From a candidate division WOR-1 bacterium RIFOXYB2_FULL_48_7 (GTDB lineage: Bacteria; Margulisbacteria; WOR-1; O2-12-FULL-45-9; XYB2-FULL-48-7), in contig MEUF01000062.1 of the NCBI GenBank assembly GCA_001771615.1, positions 1 to 7,282 on the forward strand: a DNA stretch of 7,282 bases, in the 5' to 3' direction. How positions within the stretch are numbered: position 1 is the stretch's first letter; each line of letters starts with the position of its first letter. Shown here in pieces: positions 1 to 6,874 of this stretch. Made by a program: the position numbers and the translations under genes. The notes under the pieces were generated by a model. That model had not been told where the DNA came from and did no database searches. It saw only the letters and a program-made list of their open reading frames with translations.

Positions 1-488
1 ATAACGGCCCCGACTGTTTTACAAACGAGCCCGCTGGCGATTTCATCGCCCACCTTGACCTTGTCGCCAGGTTTGACAAAAATCTGGGCATCCTTGGGGA
101 CATCATATTCTTTTTTGTTCTTGGGGCTGAAAACAAAGATTTCGCCGTCTTTGCGGGCGACCCGTTCCTTGCCTTGTTTACCCGGATCGATATTGAAGAA
201 AATCGTTCTACCGCCGGAGCTGGCCACGACATATTCATAAGTCGAGTCAAATTCGGCAATCGTTTCATTGTGCTCAATCTTTTCGCCGGTTTTGACTTTT
301 AGTATTGAACCAACCGGCAGAGGATACTCTTCTTTTTTATCTTTGATCTTGATGTAAGCGATGGAGCTGCGGGTAACCGTTTTTTGCTTGACGCCGAACT
401 CATCCATGATATCCTTGATTTCAATCCCTTCAGCAAAATCAACCGTCCCGCTATGTTTGGCCTTAATCTGCGTCTTGGCAGTTTTATG
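1..488 (-). other. Trigger-loop insertion in RpoC (SI3-like, incomplete in window)
   Basis: After the first trigger-loop helix (MRTFHIGGVAL, residues 907-917), the protein does not continue into the usual second half (a segment like ITQGLPRV.ELFEAR). Instead, about 160 residues follow up to the window edge, rich in beta-type, Gly/Lys/Val sequence. Two stretches match each other in register without gaps, at residues 972-998 (nt 246-326) and 1045-1071 (nt 27-107). Both share Y, P at +3, V-K-x-G at +10 to +13, then an acidic residue, K, I/V, and I-A at +22/+23. This looks like the sandwich-barrel hybrid motif (biotinyl/lipoyl-like fold) known from the SI3 trigger-loop insertions of Proteobacteria and Cyanobacteria. 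The fold assignment is inference from pattern, and the full length cannot be seen. Confidence 0.8.
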
Positions 489-3239
489 CAAGGCCACACC
501 ACCGATATGGAAGGTTCTCATGGTCAGCTGCGTACCCGGCTCACCGATACTTTGAGCCGCGATGATGCCGATCGCCTCGCCGATATTGACCAGTTTCATA
601 GTCGAAAGATCCAAGCCATAGCATTTTTGGCAAAGCCCTTTCTTGGTCTGACAAGCCAGCGCCGAGCGAACAACAATTTTTTCTAAGCCGGATTCAGCAA
701 TTTTCTTGGCAGTTTCCAGGTCAATAAATTCCCCGGCCTTGGCCAAAACTTTACCGGATAATGGATCAACTACATTTTTTAAGGGGATCCGATGGAGCAA
801 CCGCTGGAATAAAGGAATAATTTCCTCAAAACCTTCGCGAACGGTCGAAAGCTCAATCCCATCTTTGGTGCCGCAATCCTCTTCGGTAATGATGACGTCC
901 TGGGCCACATCAACCAAGCGTCTGGTCAGGTATCCGGAATCGGCTGTACGCAGAGCCGTATCAACCAACCCTTTTCGGGCTCCGTAGGAGGAGATAAAAT
1001 ATTCAGTGACGCTTAACCCTTCTTTAAAGTTAGCTTTAATCGGAATGTTAATGATGTTACCAAACGGATCGGCCATCAAACCGCGGATCCCGGAGAGCTG
1101 ACGAACCTGTTGGACGTTACCACGGGCACCGGAGAAGGCCATCATATATACCGAGTTGAGCCTGTCCAGCCCCTTGAGCATCTGCTCGGTGACCTCTTCG
1201 GTCACTCCACCCCAAATATCCAGCGAGCGGATAAATTTTTCTTTGGCCGAAAGGGTGCCATCGCGGAAATGCTGTTCCAGTTTGGCGACCTGGTTATTGG
1301 CTTTTTCGACGATTTCTTTTTTCTTTTCTGGCACAACTAGATCATCAATAGAAATTGAGACCCCGGCTAGAGTGGCATACTTGAAGCCCAACCGTTTAAT
1401 CTCGTCAGCGATTTGGGCGGTAATAGCACTGCCATAGCGGTGGTAACAATCGGTGATCAAGGCTTCTAATTCTTTTTTACCCAAAAGCTTATTGATATAA
1501 GGATATTCTTCATTTATCCCGCGCCGCTTGAGGACCCGATTGAGGGTGGCGTTAAACTTGACCCGACCGACAGTGGTTTCGTAGATTTCTCCGTTGTGTC
1601 GGACTTTGATCTGCGCATGCAGATGGAGTTCATCGAGATCGTTGGTAACCATGGCATCCCAAAAGTTGGCAAAAATTAAACCTTTACCCAAGGTTTCATT
1701 TTCGTTTAATACAGTCATGTAATATGTCCCCAGGACCATATCCTGTGTCGGCGTAATTATCGGCCGGCCGGAGGCTGGCGATAAAATATTATTTGACGAC
1801 ATCATTAAAATCCTGGCTTCAACCTGGGCTTCCGGCAGCAACGGCACATGGACGGCCATTTGGTCGCCGTCAAAGTCAGCGTTGAAAGCAGGACAAACCA
1901 GTGGGTGGATCTGAATAGCTTTGCCCTCAACCAGGACCGGTTCAAACGCCTGGATACCAAGCCGATGGAGAGTCGGAGCACGGTTAAGCAGGACAGGATG
2001 CCCCTTGATTACCTCTTCCAGGATATCCCAGACGATAACCTCTTGCCGCTCAATCATCCGCTTGGCTGATTTGACGTTTTGGGCCAGCCCGCGTTCAACC
2101 AACTTTCTGATCACAAACGGTTTGAACAATTCCAGCGCCATTTCTTTTGGCAAACCACATTGATGCAATTTCAGGTTCGGACCAACAACAATAACCGAGC
2201 GGCCGGAATAATCAGTTCGCTTTCCGAGCAAGTTTTGCCGGAAACGTCCCTGTTTGCCTTCGATGCCGTCAGTGAGAGATTTTAAAGGACGGCCGGAAGA
2301 GCCGGTAACAGCCCGCTTACGCCGGCCATTATCAATTAATACGTCGACAGATTCCTGCAACATCCGCTTTTCATTGCGGATAATCATATCCGGGGCGCCC
2401 ATATTGATCATCTTTTTCAGACGATTATTCCTGTTCAGGACGCGGCGATATAAATCGTTGAGATCAGAGGTGGCAAAGCGTCCGCCTTCGAGTTGCACCA
2501 TCGGCCGCAGATCCGGTGGAATGACCGGTAAAACATCGATAATCATCCAGGCCGGGTGATTGCTGCTCTTGGCAAAAGCTTCAGCAATGCGCAGTCTTTT
2601 GATAATCTTCATCCGCTTTTGACCGGTGGCGGTCTTAAAATCACGGCGAAGTTTGGAAACCAATTGGCCAAGATCGATCCGGCCAAGCAGCTCTTTGACA
2701 GCCCGGGCACCGGTTTCAGCCTTGAATTTATTACCATGCTTTTCAACGGCTTCCTGATAATCGGCTTCGCGCAGGACCTGCCCTACTTTGACCCCTTTGA
2801 TCCCCTCAGTGACATCGGTGACTAAAAAAGCATCATAATAGATAACTTCTTCCAGTGCCCGACCAGAAATATCAAGGAGTAAGCTAATGTAGCTGGGAAT
2901 GCCGCGTAAAAACCAGATATGGGCCACCGGTTCAACTAGACGAATATGCCCCATCCGTTCGCGGCGGACACGAGAAGTGGTAACTTCAACCCCGCAGCGT
3001 TCGCAAACAATGCCCCGATAGCGGACACGTCGATATTTACCGCAATGGCACTCCCAGTCTTTGACTGGTCCAAAAATCTTTTCGCAAAACAAACCGCGGC
3101 GCTCCGGCTTGAAAGTCCGATAATTAATGGTCTCGGGCTTTTCAACCTCGCCGTGCGACCATTTCTGTACTTGTTCGGGAGAGGCCAAACCGATCTTGAT
3201 AAAGGAAAATTCCTTGTCCTCGATTTTCTTAAGCGCCAC
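1..3239 (-). CDS. rpoC: DNA-directed RNA polymerase subunit beta' (RpoC), 3' end beyond the window
   Basis: This is the catalytic subunit of RNA polymerase, which forms the clamp and, with beta, the active-site cleft. The reading frame stays open for 1079 complete codons to the window edge with no stop or frameshift. The N-terminal zinc-binding domain has C64, C66, C79 and C82. The clamp coiled coil that binds sigma region 2 lies at about 262-308 (LYRRV.NRNNRLKKM). The double-psi-barrel catalytic loop NADFDGDQM places the Mg-binding aspartates at D455, D457 and D459. The bridge helix spans about 744-779 (SSYGARKGLVDTALRTADSG). The second zinc site uses C789, C863, C870 and C873. The trigger loop begins at MRTFHIGG (907-914), with R908 and H911 matching E. 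coli R933 and H936, and then runs into a large insertion. The GTG start at 3237-3239 lies inside the rpoB end (11-nt overlap) and has a strong GGAGGAG six bases upstream. The first residues (MALKKIEDKEF) suit a beta' N-terminus. The missing part should hold the rest of the insertion, the second half of the trigger loop and the C-terminus. Confidence 0.98.
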   Translation of the reverse strand, partial: MALKKIEDKEFSFIKIGLASPEQVQKWSHGEVEKPETINYRTFKPERRGLFCEKIFGPVKDWECHCGKYRRVRYRGIVCERCGVEVTTSRVRRERMGHIRLVEPVAHIWFLRGIPSYISLLLDISGRALEEVIYYDAFLVTDVTEGIKGVKVGQVLREADYQEAVEKHGNKFKAETGARAVKELLGRIDLGQLVSKLRRDFKTATGQKRMKIIKRLRIAEAFAKSSNHPAWMIIDVLPVIPPDLRPMVQLEGGRFATSDLNDLYRRVLNRNNRLKKMINMGAPDMIIRNEKRMLQESVDVLIDNGRRKRAVTGSSGRPLKSLTDGIEGKQGRFRQNLLGKRTDYSGRSVIVVGPNLKLHQCGLPKEMALELFKPFVIRKLVERGLAQNVKSAKRMIERQEVIVWDILEEVIKGHPVLLNRAPTLHRLGIQAFEPVLVEGKAIQIHPLVCPAFNADFDGDQMAVHVPLLPEAQVEARILMMSSNNILSPASGRPIITPTQDMVLGTYYMTVLNENETLGKGLIFANFWDAMVTNDLDELHLHAQIKVRHNGEIYETTVGRVKFNATLNRVLKRRGINEEYPYINKLLGKKELEALITDCYHRYGSAITAQIADEIKRLGFKYATLAGVSISIDDLVVPEKKKEIVEKANNQVAKLEQHFRDGTLSAKEKFIRSLDIWGGVTEEVTEQMLKGLDRLNSVYMMAFSGARGNVQQVRQLSGIRGLMADPFGNIINIPIKANFKEGLSVTEYFISSYGARKGLVDTALRTADSGYLTRRLVDVAQDVIITEEDCGTKDGIELSTVREGFEEIIPLFQRLLHRIPLKNVVDPLSGKVLAKAGEFIDLETAKKIAESGLEKIVVRSALACQTKKGLCQKCYGLDLSTMKLVNIGEAIGIIAAQSIGEPGTQLTMRTFHIGGVALHKTAKTQIKAKHSGTVDFAEGIEIKDIMDEFGVKQKTVTRSSIAYIKIKDKKEEYPLPVGSILKVKTGEKIEHNETIAEFDSTYEYVVASSGGRTIFFNIDPGKQGKERVARKDGEIFVFSPKNKKEYDVPKDAQIFVKPGDKVKVGDEIASGLVCKTVGAV

Positions 3240-6200
3240 CTTTGTCTCCTCCGGTTGACCGGCCAAATATTTGCGGAGTTCTTTCCGCCGCCGGTCTGCC
3301 TTCTTCATCGATATTTATCTCTTTGCCATCTTTGCCCAAGGTCTTCATGTCGAGGCCCAAACCGCGTAATTCCTTGACCAAAACCTTGAACGATTCTGGG
3401 ATACCCGGCTTGCCCATCATTTTTCCCTTGAGGATTGATTCATAAACCTTGGAGCGGCCAACTACATCGTCCGATTTGACAGTTAACAGCTCCTGTAAAG
3501 TATGTGAGGCACCGTAAGCTTCTAATGCCCAAACTTCCATTTCACCAAATCTTTGCCCACCAAACTGCGCCTTACCGCCGAGTGGTTGTTGGGTGATCAG
3601 GGAATATGGTCCGGTGGAACGGGCGTGCATCTTATCGTCAACCAAATGGATCAGCTTCATCAGGTACATATAACCAATGGCGACCTTGCGCCCAAAGGGC
3701 CGGCCGGTCCGACCATCATAAAGCTCTACCTTGCCATAACTATCAAGCCAATTAAGGCCTTTTTTCTCGATGGCTTCTTTGAGCTCGCTCTCAATCATTT
3801 CGATCGAAGCGTTGTCATGGTAGGTTTCATCGAAAGGGGGAATTTCGTAGTTACGGCCCAGGTGTTTGGCGGCATTACCTAGGGTCAGCTCAAAAATCTG
3901 GCCGATATTCATACGGGAAGGCACCCCCAGCGGATTAAGCACCACATCAACTGGTGTCCCATCCGGCAAATAAGGCATGTCTTCTTCGGACATAACCTTG
4001 GCGATAACCCCTTTATTCCCGTGCCGTCCGGCGATCTTATCACCGACAGATATTTTTCTTAATTGGGCAATATATACCCGGATTAATTCGTGAACCCCTG
4101 GCGGCAGTTCGTCCCCTTTTTCCCGGGAGAAAACACGGACATTGATCACTTTGCCGCTTTCTCCGGGCGGAACGCGCAAAGATGTGTCGCGCATATCACG
4201 GGCTTTGTCGCCGAATATGGCGCGCAGGAGTTTTTCTTCGGCCGGTAATTCTGTTTCACCCTTGGGGGTAACTTTACCGACTAAAATATCACCGGCTTCA
4301 ACCTCGGAGCCGACAACAACTATGCCGCGCTCATCCAGGCTGGCCAGAGCTTCTTCACCGACGTTGGGAATTTCCCGGGTGATTTCTTCCATCCCCAGCT
4401 TGGTCGCCCGGATTTCCACTTCGAAACGTTGGATATGGACAGAAGTGAACATATCTTTCTTGACCAGTCTCTCCGAGAGGATAACGGCGTCTTCGTAGTT
4501 ATAGCCTTCCCAAGGCATCATGGCTACCAGGACGTTTTTTCCCAGGGCCAGCTCACCATTTTTGGTCGCTGAACCATCAGCCAGCACCTGCCCCTGCTCC
4601 ACCTTTTCACCGACGTTAATCCGCGGTTTCTGATGGACCAAAGTATCCTGGTTGCTGCGACTGAAGTTAATTAATTTGTAAACATCTTTGCTCTTATTTG
4701 AACGTTCAATGACAATTTCTGTCGCGTCGGCCTTTGCTACTTTGCCGGGATTTTTGGCCAAGACCAATGTCCCGGAATCAAAAGCAATTTTGTCTTCCCA
4801 ACCGGTCCCCACCATCGGCTGATCGGGATCAAGCAGGGGAACTGACTGACGCTGCATGTTGGCACCCATTAAGGCACGGTTAGCGTCATCATGCTCGACA
4901 AAAGGGATCATGGATGTCGAGATACCGATAATCTGTTCAGGAACAACACTGATGTAATCGGCTTCCTTTGGCGGCGCAAAGACAAATTCCCGCTTATAAC
5001 GCACGGGTACCTGTTCTTCAATCATTTTGCCGTCGTCATTAAGCTTGACGTCGCAAGAAGCGATCTTGTGTAAGTCTTCGATATCAGCGGTTAAATATTC
5101 AATCTTATTGGTTACAACCCCATTAACGACCTTGCGATATGGGGTTTCGATAAAGCCGTACTTGTTGATCCGTCCATAAGTACTAAGTGAACCAATAAGA
5201 CCGGCATTGGGACCTTCTGGTGTTTCGATCGGACAGATGCGGCCATAATGCGAAGGATGGATGTCGCGTACTTCGAATCCGGCCCTTTCGCGGCTTAGCC
5301 CGCCTGGCCCAAGCGCCGAGAGACGGCGTTTGTGGGTCAACTCGGCTAAGGGATTGGTCTGGTCCATAAACTGCGATAATTGGCTGGAGCCAAAAAATTC
5401 CTTGATGATAGCTTGCAGCGGCCGGATATTGACCAGCTGGCTCGGGGTCAGCGGTTCGCCGCCTCGGACCATCATCTGTTCTTTAACCAGTTTTTCAATC
5501 CTGGCCAAACCCACCCTGATCTGATGCTGTAACAATTCACCAACGGCCCTGATGCGGCGATTTCCCAGGTGATCAATATCGTCGGAAATCCCTTCCCCGT
5601 TATTGATCATGACCAGGTACTTGACCATAGCCAGGATATCGTCATTAGTCAGCGTCTGCTTTTCTTCAGAGACATTAATCCCCAGCTTGCGGTTAAGCTT
5701 ATAACGTCCAACGCGGCCCAAATCATAGCGCCGCGGATTAAAGAAGAGGTTGTTCAGGTAAACATGAGCCCCTTCCTGGGTAACTGGATCACCAGGACGC
5801 AATTTTTTATACAACTCGATCAAAGCTTCTTCTTTTGGCATGATCGGGCAGTCTTTAAAAGTCCGGCGGCGGTTTTCCCCCTCCGGCAGGGCGCTTAGGA
5901 TTTCTTTTTCCGTCGCGCCAATGGCACAAAGAAACATAGTCAACGGAATTTTGCGGGTGCGATTAATTCGGACAAAAATCACACTCGAGGCATCAGTTTC
6001 TATTTCCAGCCAGGCCCCCCGATCTGGGATAACAGTCGCGTAAAAGATAACCTTGCCGCTGCGCTCGATCCGCTTTGATTCCCGGTAATAAACACCGGGC
6101 GAGCGGACCAGCTGCGAGACAATAACCCGTTCCGCGCCGTTAATAATGAAAGTTCCACGTTCGGTCATCATCGGCAGGTCACCGATAAAACCCTCCTGGG

Positions 6201-6498
6201 ATTTAACCTCTTTCGATTCCTTATTAAGCAGCCGTGATTCAACCTTGATCGGCAACGCAAAGGTCGTCTCACGGATCAGACAATCCTGCGCGCTGAACTT
6301 TGGCTTGCCAAAAGAAATCTTACCGGTGAAGGAAAGTTCCAGTTTTCCCTGGAATCCCTTGATCGGCGAAATAAGTTTTAATTCTTCCGGCAGCCCTGTT
6401 TCCAGGAACCACTTGAAAGAATCTTTCTGCAGCTCCAGCAAATCGGGAGCTTCCAGCTTTTTAAATAGACCCTGATAATACCTTTTTCTTGCCGTCAT
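3229..6498 (-). CDS. rpoB: DNA-directed RNA polymerase subunit beta (RpoB)
   Basis: This complete 1089-residue beta subunit forms one pincer of the polymerase and, with beta', the active centre and rifampicin pocket. The N-terminus (LEAPDLLELQKDSFKWFL, residues 15-32) is the usual family opening and fits the chosen ATG. The protrusion/lobe region follows, with RGTFIINGAERVIVSQLVRS at 114-133. The rifampicin pocket lies at about 370-402. Further hallmarks are ICPIETPEGPNAGL (421-434), EHDDANRALMGANMQRQSVP (535-554), WEGYNYEDA (663-671), GDKIAGRHGNKG (819-830, with K821 and K829 matching E. coli K1065 and K1073), and the C-terminal HARSTGPYSLITQQPLGGKA block (958-977) that packs against beta'. 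At 1089 aa against 1342 in E. coli, it lacks both large E. coli insertions; residues 790-810 pass straight through the beta-i9 site. The ATG overlaps the rplL stop as TAATG, and only a weak AGAG lies upstream, so initiation is probably coupled to rplL translation. Confidence 0.99.
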   Translation of the reverse strand: MTARKRYYQGLFKKLEAPDLLELQKDSFKWFLETGLPEELKLISPIKGFQGKLELSFTGKISFGKPKFSAQDCLIRETTFALPIKVESRLLNKESKEVKSQEGFIGDLPMMTERGTFIINGAERVIVSQLVRSPGVYYRESKRIERSGKVIFYATVIPDRGAWLEIETDASSVIFVRINRTRKIPLTMFLCAIGATEKEILSALPEGENRRRTFKDCPIMPKEEALIELYKKLRPGDPVTQEGAHVYLNNLFFNPRRYDLGRVGRYKLNRKLGINVSEEKQTLTNDDILAMVKYLVMINNGEGISDDIDHLGNRRIRAVGELLQHQIRVGLARIEKLVKEQMMVRGGEPLTPSQLVNIRPLQAIIKEFFGSSQLSQFMDQTNPLAELTHKRRLSALGPGGLSRERAGFEVRDIHPSHYGRICPIETPEGPNAGLIGSLSTYGRINKYGFIETPYRKVVNGVVTNKIEYLTADIEDLHKIASCDVKLNDDGKMIEEQVPVRYKREFVFAPPKEADYISVVPEQIIGISTSMIPFVEHDDANRALMGANMQRQSVPLLDPDQPMVGTGWEDKIAFDSGTLVLAKNPGKVAKADATEIVIERSNKSKDVYKLINFSRSNQDTLVHQKPRINVGEKVEQGQVLADGSATKNGELALGKNVLVAMMPWEGYNYEDAVILSERLVKKDMFTSVHIQRFEVEIRATKLGMEEITREIPNVGEEALASLDERGIVVVGSEVEAGDILVGKVTPKGETELPAEEKLLRAIFGDKARDMRDTSLRVPPGESGKVINVRVFSREKGDELPPGVHELIRVYIAQLRKISVGDKIAGRHGNKGVIAKVMSEEDMPYLPDGTPVDVVLNPLGVPSRMNIGQIFELTLGNAAKHLGRNYEIPPFDETYHDNASIEMIESELKEAIEKKGLNWLDSYGKVELYDGRTGRPFGRKVAIGYMYLMKLIHLVDDKMHARSTGPYSLITQQPLGGKAQFGGQRFGEMEVWALEAYGASHTLQELLTVKSDDVVGRSKVYESILKGKMMGKPGIPESFKVLVKELRGLGLDMKTLGKDGKEINIDEEGRPAAERTPQIFGRSTGGDKGGA
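3246..3252 (-). promoter_or_regulatory. Shine-Dalgarno of rpoC, inside the rpoB 3' end
   Basis: On the minus strand, GGAGGAG is followed by a six-base spacer (ACAAAG) and then GTG. This strong site fixes the GTG at 3237-3239 as the rpoC start, although it lies within rpoB codons and the two genes overlap by 11 nt. It implies that rpoC can recruit ribosomes on its own as well as through coupling to rpoB. Confidence 0.85.
5293..5391 (-). other. Rifampicin-pocket segment of RpoB
   Basis: Residues 370-402 correspond to the E. coli 507-539 rifampicin cluster. S375, Q376, D379, H389, R392, S394 and L396 match E. coli S512, Q513, D516, H526, R529, S531 and L533, all in the drug-sensitive state. The only difference near the core is T381 at E. 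coli N518, which from memory is common in other phyla. The pocket is therefore predicted to be wild type and rifampicin-binding. This is inference from residue identity, and permeability or efflux is not visible here. Confidence 0.85.
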
Positions 6499-6872
6499 TA
6501 CTTAATCTCTACTTTCGCACCTTCGGCTTCTAATTTTTTCTTGATTTCGGCAGCTTCTTCTTTCTTGATCTTTTCCTTGACAGTTTTCGGCGCATTGTCA
6601 ACCAGATCCTTAGCTTCCTTGAGCCCCAGGCCGGTCAATTCACGCAAAACTTTGAGTACTTGGATTTTTTTATCGCCGGAAGAAGTCAACACGACATCAA
6701 ACTCTTCTTTGACTTCGGCGGCACCAGCGGCAGAGCCACCGGCAACAGCCCCCATCATGACCGGAGCGGCAGCGGAAACCCCAAATTTTTCTTCGAGTTT
6801 CTTTACCAGGTCATTAAGTTCGAGCACGGTCATCCCTTCGACTGCAGATATCAGTTCATCAACATTGGCCAT
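6498..6872 (-). CDS. rplL: 50S ribosomal protein L7/L12
   Basis: This complete 124-residue protein has the normal family length. L7/L12 is the multicopy stalk protein of the large subunit that recruits and stimulates the GTPase factors EF-Tu, EF-G, IF2 and RF3. The N-terminal dimerisation and L10-binding helices are at about 3-31 (MTVLELNDLVKKLEEKFGV near 14-32). An Ala/Gly-rich flexible hinge spans about 34-52. The C-terminal factor-binding domain runs from about 55 to 124, with the diagnostic TGLGLKEAK (80-88) and the terminal GAKVEIK. The ATG at 6870-6872 is 2 nt after the rplJ stop and has a strong purine-rich ribosome-binding site ending in six Gs. That suits the need for several L12 copies per L10. 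The TAA stop shares one base with the rpoB ATG. Confidence 0.99.
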   Translation of the reverse strand: MANVDELISAVEGMTVLELNDLVKKLEEKFGVSAAAPVMMGAVAGGSAAGAAEVKEEFDVVLTSSGDKKIQVLKVLRELTGLGLKEAKDLVDNAPKTVKEKIKKEEAAEIKKKLEAEGAKVEIK

Positions 6873-6874
6873 TT

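Noticed and set aside
299..502. Minus-strand 67-codon frame inside rpoC
   Set aside because: It is out of frame with rpoC, which is continuous and conserved through this stretch, including the trigger-loop motif.
1755..1780. GC-rich palindromic GGCCGGCC-type stretches (also near 3700)
   Set aside because: They encode conserved residues such as the SGRPI and GRPFG segments and fit codon choice; there is no loop or U-tract to make a terminator.
1..3239. Possible frameshift or pseudogene status of rpoC
   Set aside because: The zinc site, active-site loop, bridge helix, second zinc site and trigger loop all fall in one frame with no stop, so the gene is intact as far as visible.
2946..3377. Open frame of 143 codons on the plus strand across the rpoB/rpoC junction
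   Set aside because: It lies antisense to strongly conserved rpoC and rpoB codons. The translation has no recognisable motif, and it is a by-product of codon use on the minus strand.
4142..4498. Open frame of 118 codons on the plus strand inside rpoB
   Set aside because: It is antisense to conserved beta residues; its Ser/Arg/Pro-rich low-information translation is typical of a shadow frame.
3229..6498. Intein or large inserted domain in rpoB
   Set aside because: The protein is shorter than most beta subunits and conserved blocks follow one another without interruption or intein-like splice motifs.
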